DNA of 64,000 nucleotides from Deltaproteobacteria bacterium. GTDB taxonomy: Bacteria; Myxococcota_A; UBA9160; PR03. Within the stretch, counting starts at the first letter, position 1. Every line of letters starts with the position of its first letter. Of the stretch, positions 8,296 through 19,808 are shown one piece after another. The stretch lies in NCBI GenBank assembly GCA_035063765.1, contig JAPSFT010000005.1:62001-126000 (forward strand), read 5' to 3'. The notes below the pieces were generated by a model. It was given only the letters and a program-made list of their open reading frames with translations. It was not told the DNA's origin and ran no database searches. The position numbers and the translations under genes were made by a program.

Positions 8296-10104
8296 TCAGG
8301 TGCGCTTGCGGAACTCGAGCCCCTCGAACTTCCCGGAGCTGCGCCAGCCCTCGATGTAGGAGAAGTAGGCGACCGGCCCGGCCGGGTACCCGCTCGCGTT
8401 GAGCCGCTCGCGCCGCCCGATCGGCCCCCCTTCGTTGTTGTAGTAGCCGGGCGTGCAGTCGGGACTGCCGAGGAAGGCCCGGGGGCTGCTCTCGAGCAGC
8501 TTCACCCACTCCTCCTCGGCGACCTCCGTGGTCTCGACCTCGTCGGCGCCCGCCGCGAGGGCGTGGCCGATCACGGCGGCGATCGTGCTGCCCGCCTCGG
8601 TCAGGTTGTGGGTGATGTTGGAGATCAGGTTCGCGCCCTGCGCGAGGCTCACGACGAAGAGGTTCGGGAAGCCCCGGACGTGGATCCCGTGCAGCGTCCG
8701 CATGCCCTCGGCCCAGTGCTGCGAGAGCGTCTCCCCGCCGCGGCCGATCGTCGGGAAGCCCGATCGCCGCGCCGTGTCGGTACCCACCTCGAAGCCGGAG
8801 GCGAAGACCAGGCAGTCGAGCGGGTAGTGCCGCCCCGCGACCCAGACGCCCGCCGCGTCGATGCGCTCCACGCCCTTCCCGTCGGTGTCGACCAGGTGCA
8901 CGTTCGGCCGGTTGTAGGCCTGCAGGTACTCGTCGTGGAAGCAGGGCCGCTTGCAGAGCTGGCGATACCAGGGCTTCAGCGCCTCGGCGGTGGCGCGGTC
9001 CTTCACGATCGCGTCCACGCGGGCGCGGATCTCGTCCATCTTCTCGTCGTCACTGTCCTCGTAGGCGCGCTGGATGAGCTCCATCCCGGGCTGCGCTCCC
9101 GGTACCCGCAGCGCCTCCAGGACGCGATCGCGGATGCGTTGCGCGATGTCGGTCCAGCCGTCCTTCACCAGGTCCTGGTCGGCGAAGCCCCCCGTCTGGA
9201 GCGTCGCGAAGTTGAGCAGCCACTCCTTCTGCCAGCCCGGCGCGAGCGTCGCGAACCACGCGGGGTCGATCTCGTGGTTGTTGCGCACGTCGATGGACGA
9301 GGGCGTGCGCTGGAAGACGAAGAGCTCGCGCGCGTCGCGCCCGAGCGGGGGGATGCACTGCACGGCCGTCGCGCCCGTGCCGATGATGCCCACGCGCCGG
9401 TCGGCGAGCTTCGTCATCGGGGCACCGGCTGCGTCGCCGCCGGTGTAGGTCCAGTCCCAGCGGCTCGTGTGGAAGGCGTGCCCCGCGAAGCTCTCGATGC
9501 CGGGGACGCCCGGCAGCTTCGGCCGGTGCAGGGGCCCCGTGCCCGTGCACACGAAGCGGGCGCGGATCTCGTCGCCGCGGTCGGTGCGGAGGACCCAGCG
9601 CGCCGCGGCGTCGTCCCAGGTGAGCGAGGTGACCGCGGTCGAGAAGAGGGCCTTCTCGTAGAGGCCGAAGTGGCGGGCGATGCGCTGGGCGTGCTCGAAG
9701 ATCTCGGTCGCGAAGGTGTACTTCCGGCTCGGGCGGTGGCCGGTCTCCTCGAGCAGCGGCAGGTAGACCATCGCCGCCGTGTCGCACATCGAGCCCGGGT
9801 AGCGGTTCCAGTACCAGGCCCCGCCCACGTCGCCGCCGCCTTCGACGATGCGGAGGTCGTCGATGCCGCGCTCCACGAGGCGCGCGCCGACGCACAGGCC
9901 GGAGAAGCCGCCGCCGATCAGGGCGACGGTCACCTCCTCCCGGATCGGCGCACGCTCGACGCGCGGGGTGTAGGGGTCGTCGAGCAGGTAGGCGTAGCGG
10001 CCCTTCGGCTCGAGGTACTGGTCGTTGCCGTCGGGCCGCAGGCGCTTGTCGCGCTCCGCCCGGTACTTCGCGCGCAGGGCCTCCCGATCGCTGGGGCTCG
10101 ACAT
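8296..10104 (-). CDS. Flavin-containing Baeyer-Villiger monooxygenase
   Basis: The 602-residue enzyme starts at ATG 10104 behind a GGAGGAGG site. It has two Rossmann motifs (GGGFSGLCVG for FAD and GTGATAVQ for NADPH) flanking FAGHAFHTSRWD, which matches the type I Baeyer-Villiger fingerprint FxGxxxHxxxW(P/D). The conserved VGGAWYWNRYPG segment is also present. Such enzymes insert oxygen next to a ketone, giving an ester or lactone, using NADPH and O2. The length fits cyclohexanone/phenylacetone-type enzymes with an N-terminal extension. It is divergent from a CocE-type hydrolase gene, which could cleave the ester product. Confidence 0.92.
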   Translation of the reverse strand: MSSPSDREALRAKYRAERDKRLRPDGNDQYLEPKGRYAYLLDDPYTPRVERAPIREEVTVALIGGGFSGLCVGARLVERGIDDLRIVEGGGDVGGAWYWNRYPGSMCDTAAMVYLPLLEETGHRPSRKYTFATEIFEHAQRIARHFGLYEKALFSTAVTSLTWDDAAARWVLRTDRGDEIRARFVCTGTGPLHRPKLPGVPGIESFAGHAFHTSRWDWTYTGGDAAGAPMTKLADRRVGIIGTGATAVQCIPPLGRDARELFVFQRTPSSIDVRNNHEIDPAWFATLAPGWQKEWLLNFATLQTGGFADQDLVKDGWTDIAQRIRDRVLEALRVPGAQPGMELIQRAYEDSDDEKMDEIRARVDAIVKDRATAEALKPWYRQLCKRPCFHDEYLQAYNRPNVHLVDTDGKGVERIDAAGVWVAGRHYPLDCLVFASGFEVGTDTARRSGFPTIGRGGETLSQHWAEGMRTLHGIHVRGFPNLFVVSLAQGANLISNITHNLTEAGSTIAAVIGHALAAGADEVETTEVAEEEWVKLLESSPRAFLGSPDCTPGYYNNEGGPIGRRERLNASGYPAGPVAYFSYIEGWRSSGKFEGLEFRKRT

Positions 10105-10141
10105 GTTTCCTCCTCCGCGGGCGCGCGCGCTGGCCCGGGGG

Positions 10142-10149
10142 AGTATCCT
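10142..10149. promoter_or_regulatory. Overlapping divergent -10 elements between the monooxygenase and CocE-hydrolase genes
   Basis: The octamer AGTATCCT holds TATCCT on the plus strand (10144-10149, 12 bp before the GTG at 10162) and GATACT on the minus strand (10147-10142, ahead of the ATG at 10104). Only 57 bp separate the two genes, so both promoters must share this site and initiation in the two directions may be mutually exclusive. Confidence 0.4.
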
Positions 10150-10161
10150 CGGCCCCCGGCC

Positions 10162-12099
10162 GTGACGCACCCTCCTGCTCCCGCCGCCACCGACGCCCAC
10201 TGGCTCGGCGTCCTGCCCGGGCCCGCCCGCGCGGCCGCCCCGGTCGCGCGCGGCTCGCGAATGATTCCGATGCGAGACGGCGTCTCGATCGCCATCGATC
10301 ATCACGTGCCCGGCAACGGCCCCGCGCCGGCGATCCTCCACCAGACCCGCTACCTGCGCTCGCTCGCTCCGCGGGGTCTCCTCGGCCGGCTCCTTCCCGT
10401 CGGGACGCTCTTCGACGTGCACCGCGCGATCCGCCGGCGCTTCCTCGCCGCGGGCTACGCCTGGGTCGACGTCGACGTGCGCGGCACGGGTGCCTCGGGC
10501 GGGCGCTGGGTCACGCCCTGGCACGCCGGCGAGGTGCGCGACGGCGGCGAGGTCGTCGAGTGGATCGTCCGGCAGCCCTGGTCGAATGGCCGCGTGGGCT
10601 CGCTCGGGATCTCCTACGACGGCACCTGCGCGGACCTGCTGCTCATGGCGGGGCATCCCGCGGTGCGCGCCGTGGCGCCCCTGTTCTCGCTCTACGACGC
10701 CTTCACCGACGTCGCCTTCCCGGGCGGGATCCAGCTCGCCTGGTTCACCGCCGCGTGGGCCGCGTACAACCGCGCCCTCGACGAGGACGCCTTCCACCGC
10801 GCCGCCACCTGGCCGCTCTGGATCGGCCTGTGCTCGGAGCGCGCGGCGCCGCGCCCGGGCCCGCTCGGCTGGCTCGCGGCGGGTGCCGGCCGGCTCCCGG
10901 AGGACCGCGTCCGCCGGCTCCTCGCGGGGGTGATCGGAGGGCTCGTCGCCGGCGGCTCGGCGGTGTCGGGTGCCGGCAGCGCTGCCGACCGGGCGCTGCG
11001 CGCGCGCAACCTCGACGTGGACCGGATCGGCTCGCAGGTGGTCCATCGCGACGACGCCGGCTTCGATCCCGAGTGGCCTGCGCTCACGATCGACTCCTTC
11101 AGCCCGCACCGCTTCGCCGAGGCGCAGCGGCGCTCGGGCGCCGCGGTCTACTCGTACAGCGGCTGGCGCGACGGCGCCTACGCGCGCGCCGCGATCGAAC
11201 GCTTCCTCACCGTCGGGACGCCCGGCTCGCGGCTCACGCTCGGGCCCTTCACGCACGCCGGCCTCGCGCGCGTCCACGCCTTCGCGCGCAGCGCCCCCTC
11301 GCGCTTCGACCACGCGGGGGAGCTGCTCGCCTTCTTCGACGAGCACCTGGCCGGGCGCCCCGCCCGCGGCGACGGGCGAACCGTCCACTACTTCACGACC
11401 GGCGCGGAGCGTTGGAACGCGGCGGACACCTGGCCGCCGCCGGGCCACGAGCCCCGGACGCTCTTCCTGTGGCCCGAAGCGCTGCGCTCCGATCCGCCCG
11501 CCGCCGAGACCGTCCTCGCGCGCCCCGTCGACCGGACCACGGGCTCGGGCATGCGCTCGCGCTGGCGGGCGCTGCTCGGCCCGTCCGCGGGCGACTACGC
11601 CGATCGGCCCTGCGGCGACCCCCGCCTCGTCGCGTTCACGTCGCCGCGCTTCGCCGAGCCCTTCGAGTGCACCGGCCAGCCCGTCCTGGTCCTCCGCGTC
11701 TCGTGGGACCGCGGCGACGACGGCCACGTCTTCGCCTACCTCGAGGACGTCGCGCCCGACGGGCGGGGCTGGCTCGTGAGCGAGGGCCAGCTCCGCGCGC
11801 TCCACCGCGCGCTCGCCCCCACGCCGCCCGCGGCGTGCGCGACGCCGCCGCGCAGCTTCGAGCGCGCCGCCGCGCGCCCGCTGCGCGCGGGCGAGCTCGC
11901 CGAGCTCGTCTTCGACCTCCTGCCCTTCTCGCACCGCTTCGAGGCCGGCCACCGCCTGCGCCTGGCGCTCGCTTCGACCGACCGCGACCACTTCGCCCCG
12001 CCGCCGCCGGCTGCGACCGAGCTGCGGCTCCACCTGGGCGGCGCCCGGCCCGCCCGGTTAGATCTGCCGGCGCGCGCAGCCCCGCGCTTCGCCGGCTGA
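10162..12099 (+). CDS. CocE/NonD family hydrolase (X-Pro dipeptidyl-peptidase S15 superfamily)
   Basis: The protein has about 645 residues if started at GTG 10162; ATG 10261 is the alternative. The nucleophile elbow is GISYDG (Ser at about residue 151), followed by the acid in SGWRDGAY and the His in GPFTHAG, as in cocaine esterase and related acyl-ester/amide hydrolases. The C-terminal part is the jelly-roll domain of the family (FDLLPFSHRFEAGHRLRLAL). No signal peptide is seen, so it is probably cytoplasmic. Its divergent partner is a Baeyer-Villiger monooxygenase, which makes hydrolysis of the resulting ester a reasonable, unproven role. Confidence 0.87.
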   Translation: MTHPPAPAATDAHWLGVLPGPARAAAPVARGSRMIPMRDGVSIAIDHHVPGNGPAPAILHQTRYLRSLAPRGLLGRLLPVGTLFDVHRAIRRRFLAAGYAWVDVDVRGTGASGGRWVTPWHAGEVRDGGEVVEWIVRQPWSNGRVGSLGISYDGTCADLLLMAGHPAVRAVAPLFSLYDAFTDVAFPGGIQLAWFTAAWAAYNRALDEDAFHRAATWPLWIGLCSERAAPRPGPLGWLAAGAGRLPEDRVRRLLAGVIGGLVAGGSAVSGAGSAADRALRARNLDVDRIGSQVVHRDDAGFDPEWPALTIDSFSPHRFAEAQRRSGAAVYSYSGWRDGAYARAAIERFLTVGTPGSRLTLGPFTHAGLARVHAFARSAPSRFDHAGELLAFFDEHLAGRPARGDGRTVHYFTTGAERWNAADTWPPPGHEPRTLFLWPEALRSDPPAAETVLARPVDRTTGSGMRSRWRALLGPSAGDYADRPCGDPRLVAFTSPRFAEPFECTGQPVLVLRVSWDRGDDGHVFAYLEDVAPDGRGWLVSEGQLRALHRALAPTPPAACATPPRSFERAAARPLRAGELAELVFDLLPFSHRFEAGHRLRLALASTDRDHFAPPPPAATELRLHLGGARPARLDLPARAAPRFAG

Positions 12100-12139
12100 C
12101 GGCCGCCCGGCGGCGCCCGACGCCAGGGGCTTCGCGGGC

Positions 12140-12145
12140 TAGCGT
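12140..12145 (+). promoter_or_regulatory. Candidate -10 (TAGCGT) of the two-component operon
   Basis: TAGCGT ends 7 bp before the ATG at 12153, and no Shine-Dalgarno sequence is present. Transcription would start at or next to the A of the start codon, a leaderless arrangement. Confidence 0.4.
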
Positions 12146-12152
12146 CGAGAGC

Positions 12153-14968
<2,816 letters not shown>

Positions 14969-14972
14969 CCGC

Positions 14973-15008
14973 CCGTGGAGAAACGCCACGCGGGGCGTTT
15001 CTCCACGG
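14973..15008 (+). terminator. 15-bp perfect hairpin after the two-component operon
   Basis: CCGTGGAGAAACGCC (14973-14987) pairs exactly with 14994-15008 around a 6-nt loop, starting 4 bp after the stop codon. No T-run follows, as in many GC-rich genomes. It separates the operon from the single-domain receiver gene. Confidence 0.75.
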
Positions 15009-15089
15009 TGAGGACGGGCCGCCCGGCGCGGAGGAGGCCGCACAGCGGCACGCGGCGTGCAGTGGCCCTCTGCGCGAAGGGAGGCCACG

Positions 15090-15593
15090 ATGCTCACGAG
15101 ACGTGACTGGGCGCTTCGCCAGCGCTTGCTCGAGGAGGAACGCAAGCAGCTCGTCCCGGTGGCGGGCGGCGCGACGATCCTGCTCGTCGAGGACGACCAC
15201 GAGATGCGCGAGATGCTCGCGCGGACGCTGCGCCGCGACGGGTACATCGTGATCGAGGCGGCCGACGGCGACGACGCGCTCGAATGGCTCGGCATCGGCG
15301 CACTCGCGGGCGAGCCGGCGCGCCGGCCGGCGCTGCTCGTCTCCGACATCCGCCTGCCGCGGATCTCGGGCTTCGATCTCGTCGAAGGGCTGTCGCTGGC
15401 GGGCGAGCGCCTGCCGATCGTCCTGATCACCGGCTTCGGCGACGCCGAGACCCATGCGCGCGCGAGCGAGCTCGGCGCGAGCTGCGTGCTCGACAAGCCC
15501 TTCGACCTGACCGAGTTCCGCTACGCGGTCCGTGCCGCCCTGCGCCACCGCACCCGGCCCGCACCCTCCTCGCGCGACGGCGATGCGCTCTGA
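15090..15593 (+). CDS. Stand-alone response regulator receiver protein
   Basis: The 167-residue protein starts at ATG 15090 behind AAGGGAGG. A 25-residue N-terminal helix precedes a complete receiver domain: acid pair in LLVEDDHE, phospho-acceptor Asp86 in SDIRLPRISG, the Thr in LITGFG and the Lys in LDKPFD. There is no output domain, so it probably acts as a phosphate sink, relay or protein-interaction switch. It lies just after the NtrB/NtrC pair but behind a strong hairpin, so expression may be separate. Its partner kinase may be the upstream one. Confidence 0.88.
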   Translation: MLTRRDWALRQRLLEEERKQLVPVAGGATILLVEDDHEMREMLARTLRRDGYIVIEAADGDDALEWLGIGALAGEPARRPALLVSDIRLPRISGFDLVEGLSLAGERLPIVLITGFGDAETHARASELGASCVLDKPFDLTEFRYAVRAALRHRTRPAPSSRDGDAL

Positions 15594-15822
15594 GAGCAAG
15601 CGTCCGGTGACGATCCGCGGTGCGCACCCGGACCGCCTCGGGGCGGGCTACCGGCTCTCGGCGCCCGGCCTCTACCTCTGGGAGGAGCGGCTGGCGGAGG
15701 TCCTCGTCGCGGGCGCCGAGCTCGGAGCGCTCCCCGCGCGACACGCCTGGCGCCGGGATCGGCAGCCCGCCCCGGTCCCGGCGCGCCGGGGCGAAGCCCG
15801 CTCCGGCCGGTCGCACGCCTGA
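15583..15822 (+). CDS. Small hypothetical protein overlapping the receiver gene
   Basis: A 79-codon frame starts at ATG 15583 and overlaps the end of the receiver gene by 11 bp. Its third codon positions are almost all G or C like the real genes, and the middle (GAGYRLSAPGLYLWEERLAEVL) looks like folded protein, while the end is Arg/Pro-rich. I do not recognise it. No Shine-Dalgarno site is obvious, so coupling to the receiver would be needed. It could be a chance frame. Confidence 0.4.
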   Translation: MRSESKRPVTIRGAHPDRLGAGYRLSAPGLYLWEERLAEVLVAGAELGALPARHAWRRDRQPAPVPARRGEARSGRSHA

Positions 15823-15872
15823 CGGGGACCGGCGCTCGCGCCGGCGCGTGGCGTGCGGGTCCGCCGCTGGAG

Positions 15873-15878
15873 TAGCGT
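15873..15878 (+). promoter_or_regulatory. Candidate -10 (TAGCGT) of the beta-lactamase-like gene
   Basis: TAGCGT lies 27 bp before ATG 15906, with CCGGAGG as ribosome-binding site in between. Confidence 0.4.
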
Positions 15879-15905
15879 CGCCCGCGCCCGCCTCCGGAGG
15901 CCGCC

Positions 15906-17075
15906 ATGCCCCCCAGCGTCCCGATCCACGGCACCTGCGACGAGCGCTTCGCGCGCGTGCGCGAGGTCTTCACCGCACAGCTCGAGGAGCCTGCCGAGGT
16001 CGGCGCGTCGCTGGCGGTCACGCTCGAGGGCCGCACGGTGGTGGACCTCTGGGCGGGCCACGCGGACACCGCACGCACCCGTCCCTGGGGCGCCGACACG
16101 CTCGTGAACCTCTTCTCGACCACGAAGGGCATGACGGCGCTCTGTGCGCACCGGCTCGCCGACCAGGGCAAGCTCGACCTCGACGCGCCGGTGGCGCACT
16201 ACTGGCCGGAGTTCGCGCAGGCCGACAAGGGGACGCTCCCGGTGCGCTGGCTGCTCGATCACAGCGCAGGCCTGGTGGCGGTGGACGCGCCGCTGCAGCC
16301 GGCCGCGCTCTTCGAGTGGGACACGATGTGCGCCGCGCTCGCGGCGCAGACACCCTGGTGGGAGCCGGGCACGGCGCACGGCTACCACGCGATGACCTTC
16401 GGCTGGCTCGTCGGCGAGGTCGTGCGCCGCGTGAGCGGCCGGAGCGTCGGCGCCTACTTCCGCGACGAGATCGCCGGCCCGCTCGGGGCCGACCTCTTCA
16501 TCGGCACCCCTGCCACGTACGACGCGCGGATCGCCGAGCTGATCCCGAGCACGCTCGCCCCCGACGGCGGCGGGGAGGACCTGATCGGGAGGATCCTGGC
16601 CAGCGCGAAGCCCTACGCGCTGAAGGCGTTCCTGAACCCGCCGATCTCGGCCGACACCTTCAACGGGCGCGCGTGGCGCGGTGCGGAGATTCCGGCTGCG
16701 AACGGACACGGCAGCGCGCGCGGGATCGCGCGCGTCTACACCGCACTCGCCAACGGCGGCGCCGCCGGCGGCGTGCGGGTGCTCTCGCCCGGGCAGATCG
16801 AGCGCGCGCGCGCGGAGCAGCGCAGCGGGCCGGACCTCGTGATCCCGCTGCTGCCGACCCGCTACGGGCTCGGCTTCCAGCTCGGTACCGAGGCGGAGCC
16901 GATCGGCACGGCCCCGGGTGGCTTCGGACACGCGGGCGCGGGCGGGTCGCTCGGCTTCGCCCATCCCGAGGCGCGCGTCGCCTTCGGCTACGCCATGAAC
17001 CGGATGGAGGCGGGCCTGTTCCTGATCGGCCCGCGTGCGACCGCGCTGATGGAGGCGGTGTTCGCGAGCCTCTGA
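15906..17075 (+). CDS. Serine hydrolase, class C beta-lactamase / family VIII esterase type
   Basis: The 389-residue protein has the SxxK catalytic motif FSTTKGM (Ser71, Lys74) and a tyrosine motif GYHAMTFGWL near residue 160, the form found in family VIII esterases rather than the YxN of true AmpC enzymes. A C-terminal GHAGAGGS replaces the KTG box (HxG type). There is no signal peptide, which also argues against a periplasmic beta-lactamase. It probably cleaves small esters or amides. It stands alone with its own promoter-like element and Shine-Dalgarno site. Confidence 0.88.
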   Translation: MPPSVPIHGTCDERFARVREVFTAQLEEPAEVGASLAVTLEGRTVVDLWAGHADTARTRPWGADTLVNLFSTTKGMTALCAHRLADQGKLDLDAPVAHYWPEFAQADKGTLPVRWLLDHSAGLVAVDAPLQPAALFEWDTMCAALAAQTPWWEPGTAHGYHAMTFGWLVGEVVRRVSGRSVGAYFRDEIAGPLGADLFIGTPATYDARIAELIPSTLAPDGGGEDLIGRILASAKPYALKAFLNPPISADTFNGRAWRGAEIPAANGHGSARGIARVYTALANGGAAGGVRVLSPGQIERARAEQRSGPDLVIPLLPTRYGLGFQLGTEAEPIGTAPGGFGHAGAGGSLGFAHPEARVAFGYAMNRMEAGLFLIGPRATALMEAVFASL

Positions 17076-17117
17076 CCGGCGCCAGCCGCCCGGCGGATCC
17101 CGGCGTTCGCGCCGGTC
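17074..17117 (+). terminator. Possible terminator stem after the beta-lactamase-like gene
   Basis: GACCGGCG (17074-17081, overlapping the stop codon) can pair with CGCCGGTC (17110-17117). The 28-nt loop is long and there is no T-run, so this is weak. Confidence 0.25.
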
Positions 17118-17241
17118 GTCGGCGCGCGCGGCGCCCGCCACGCGCAGGGCGTGCGCGCGCCCGGTCCTCGCCGGCCTCCTGGCAGTGGCGCTCGGCCCGG
17201 TCCTCGCGCTACGTCCGGGTGGCACCCCGGAGGAGAGGTCG

Positions 17242-17484
17242 ATGTCCGACGAAGACCTGAAGGTGGAGCTCGAGCGGCTGCGCGCCGAGAACGCGGCCCT
17301 CAAGAGCCGCGGCCAGCGCAGCGTCTCGCTCAAGGTGAGCGAGAAGGGGGGCGTCTCCGTGTACGGCCTCGGCCGCTTCCCGGTGACGCTCTACAAGGAG
17401 CAGTGGGCCAGGCTGCTCGACATGGCCGACGACATCCGCGCCTTCATCCGCGAGAACGAGCCCCGCTTGAAGACGAAGGAGTGA
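17242..17484 (+). CDS. Small conserved protein of unknown function (VSEKGGVSVYGLGRFP motif)
   Basis: The 80-residue soluble protein starts at ATG 17242 behind GGAGGAG. It opens with a short coiled-coil-like helix (ELERLRAENAALK) followed by LKVSEKGGVSVYGLGRFPV and LYKEQWARLLDMADDI. I believe this second block recurs in small uncharacterised proteins of several bacterial phyla, but cannot search here. The layout suggests a helical dimerisation arm plus a compact beta domain. It faces the J-domain response-regulator gene tail to tail. The function is unknown. Confidence 0.8.
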   Translation: MSDEDLKVELERLRAENAALKSRGQRSVSLKVSEKGGVSVYGLGRFPVTLYKEQWARLLDMADDIRAFIRENEPRLKTKE

Positions 17485-17503
17485 CACGGCGCCTGCCCGC
17501 GCC

Positions 17504-19633
17504 TCAGCTCGCGCGGTGCCCGGACTTCTTCCGGCCGTCGCCGGGCCGGCGCAGGATCCGGCCGACGATCCCCTGCTTCGGCTTGCGCATCGCGAGCAGG
17601 CGCAGCTCGCGCAGTGCCTCGGTCGAGTCGGGGCGGCGCTCGACCGCTTTCGTGAACATCTTCTCGGCCATCTCGAGGCGCCCCGCCGCCTGGCACAGCC
17701 GCCCGAGGAAGAGGTAGGGCTTGTCGCGCTCGGGGGCGAGCTTTGCGCCCCGCCTCACCAGCTCGAAGGCCTTGCGGAAGACCTGCTCGTCGTGGCCGTG
17801 GGTCAGGTAGTAGGACCAGCCGTAGAAGGCCAGGTACTCGCCCTCGTCCGGGTAGAGCTCGCAGGCGCGCTCGAAGTGCGCGAGCGCACCGGCCCAGTCG
17901 TAGGCGCGCAGGCGCGCCTCGCCGCGCTGGAACTCCTGCTCGGCCGCGAGCGCGCGCTGCGCCTCCTCCTGCGCCTTGGCGTTTCGGGCGTCGCGGATCG
18001 GGTCCGCACGGTAGGCGGCGAGATCGCTCGGGTCCGAGAGCGCCTGGTAGGCGCGCGTGATCTCCCGGAAGGCCTCCTCGGCGAGGTCGCGGACGACCTC
18101 GCTGGCGGCGGCGAAGCGATCGGGGTGGGCGCGCTTGGCGAGTTCCGTGTAGGCGGTGCGGATCTCGAGCGCCGTGGCATCGGGACGCAGCCCCAGCTTC
18201 TCGAAGGGGCTCGGCGATCGCAGCCGTACCAGGAGGGCGGCGAGCGCGGCGCGCTGCTCGTGGTCGGCGGCGTAGTGGGCGTGCTCGGCGGGCTCGCCGG
18301 CGGCGGCGGTCCTCGCGGTGGCTGCCGTGGCCGTTGCTCGCGGGGTCGGCCTCGGGGCAGGCGCCTGCGCGGGCGCGGGATCGGCGGCGGGGCTCGCGGC
18401 CGCCGCGCGGGCGCCTTGCTGCGCAGCCGGCGGCGCGGCGCCTGCGCCGGCCCTGGGGGGCTGTCCGTGCAGGCGCACCCGAGCGGCGGGCCCGCGGCTG
18501 CGGACCGACGCACCGTCGCGCAGCTCGAGGAGGGCGGTCTCGAGCAGCGCGTACGCGCTCCGGCGCACCTCGATCGGCCGCACCAGCAGCGAGCGCAGGG
18601 CGATCCCGCGCTCGCCCTCGACCAGCAGCTTCACGTCGGCGTCGTCGAGCTCGATCTCCTGGAACGAATAGAAGGGGTTCGAGCTCGCGAACGCGAAGTG
18701 ATCGGCGTGCGAGCGCAGCACGGCGTCGATCCGCTCGATCGGGAAGCGCGTTGCGACCCCCACCCGGATCACGTCGGCAGGGCTGCGCCGCACGGCGAGC
18801 GTGCTGGCGCGCTCGAGGCGTGCGCCCAGCGTCAGCTCGTAACGGCCGCGGCGCCAGGCGAAGATCTCGAAGAGCTTCTCGTCGGCGTGCTGCTGGAGCG
18901 CGTCGGCCAGCTCCTCCTCGGTGAGCGCCTGCATCGCGCGCAGCACCTCGCCCTGGAGGCCCTCGCCGCGGTGCATGCGGCGGATCGACTCCTGGAAGAC
19001 CGTGCGGTCGATCCGGCCGCTGCGCAGCAGCCACTCCCCGAGCCGCTCGCCCGGCAGGTTGGAGCGCACCGACGCGGCGCGGCCGTCGACCAGCTCGATG
19101 TCCTTGCGCCGCGGGCCGTCCTCGAAGCGCAGGACCCCCGATGCCCGCAGTCCGTGCACCTCGTGGAGCAGCGCCGGGAAGGGCAGCGCCTCGAGCGCGC
19201 CCCGCAGCGGGGCGGTGCGTACGGCGCGGCCGCGCGGTGCTGCCGCGGGTTCGGCGTTCGCGCGCGGCAGCAGCTTGCCGATCCGGCCCGTCAGGTTGTC
19301 GAGCGCCACGGGCTTCATCAGGATCGCGCTCGCACCGAGCTTGCGTGCGCGCTCGACCTGCGGCGCGCTCGGCGCCGCGGCGGTGAGGAAGATCGCCGGC
19401 ATGCCCGCGCACGCGTCCTGCCGCGCGCGGATCGCGCCGAGCACGGCGAGCCCGTCGCGACCCGGCAGGCCCAGGTCGATCACGACGAGCTGCGGCCGCG
19501 ACTCGGCGACCACGCGCAGGGCCGCCGCCCCGTCGTGGGCAGCGTGCACCCGGATCCCATCTGCCCCCAGCGCACGCGCCAGGACCTGGCAGAGGTTCCG
19601 GTCGGGATCGGCGCACAGGATGGTGGGCGACAT
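17504..19633 (-). CDS. Response regulator with DUF4388, J-domain and TPR-like modules
   Basis: The 709-residue protein (ATG 19633; GTG 19651 is possible) starts with a receiver domain: acid residues in CADPDRN, Asp53 in VVIDLGLPG and Lys in ILMKPV. A DUF4388 region follows (about 145-310; GVLRFEDG, GEWLLRSGRI), a module common in deltaproteobacterial signalling proteins. After a Pro/Ala-rich linker comes a J-domain with its HPD motif near residue 503, then TPR-like helices to the end. The J-domain should recruit DnaK, so phosphorylation may control chaperone action on a partner bound by the TPR or DUF4388 parts. That link is inference. Confidence 0.88.
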   Translation of the reverse strand: MSPTILCADPDRNLCQVLARALGADGIRVHAAHDGAAALRVVAESRPQLVVIDLGLPGRDGLAVLGAIRARQDACAGMPAIFLTAAAPSAPQVERARKLGASAILMKPVALDNLTGRIGKLLPRANAEPAAAPRGRAVRTAPLRGALEALPFPALLHEVHGLRASGVLRFEDGPRRKDIELVDGRAASVRSNLPGERLGEWLLRSGRIDRTVFQESIRRMHRGEGLQGEVLRAMQALTEEELADALQQHADEKLFEIFAWRRGRYELTLGARLERASTLAVRRSPADVIRVGVATRFPIERIDAVLRSHADHFAFASSNPFYSFQEIELDDADVKLLVEGERGIALRSLLVRPIEVRRSAYALLETALLELRDGASVRSRGPAARVRLHGQPPRAGAGAAPPAAQQGARAAAASPAADPAPAQAPAPRPTPRATATAATARTAAAGEPAEHAHYAADHEQRAALAALLVRLRSPSPFEKLGLRPDATALEIRTAYTELAKRAHPDRFAAASEVVRDLAEEAFREITRAYQALSDPSDLAAYRADPIRDARNAKAQEEAQRALAAEQEFQRGEARLRAYDWAGALAHFERACELYPDEGEYLAFYGWSYYLTHGHDEQVFRKAFELVRRGAKLAPERDKPYLFLGRLCQAAGRLEMAEKMFTKAVERRPDSTEALRELRLLAMRKPKQGIVGRILRRPGDGRKKSGHRAS

Positions 19634-19808
19634 CACGGCGGTCCGGGGCACCTGATCGCACGGTCGGGGCCGCAGCTTGAGGGCTTCTGGGGGGTTGCGC
19701 CCTCACTGCCGCTGGCCTGCCGGCGGACGGTGCGGGGCTGCGCTGCGAGCGGGCGTGACAGGCGCAGGCGGAGCATGGGAAGATCCCGGCAGTGCAGGAG
19801 GTCGAGTC

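Noticed and set aside
10105-12033. N-terminal extension of the Baeyer-Villiger monooxygenase frame
   Set aside because: The frame is open upstream, but ATG 10104 has a GGAGGAGG site and the extension is antisense to the CocE-type gene.
15427-15816. Minus-strand frame across the receiver gene end
   Set aside because: Arg-rich antisense frame; the plus-strand receiver domain is complete.
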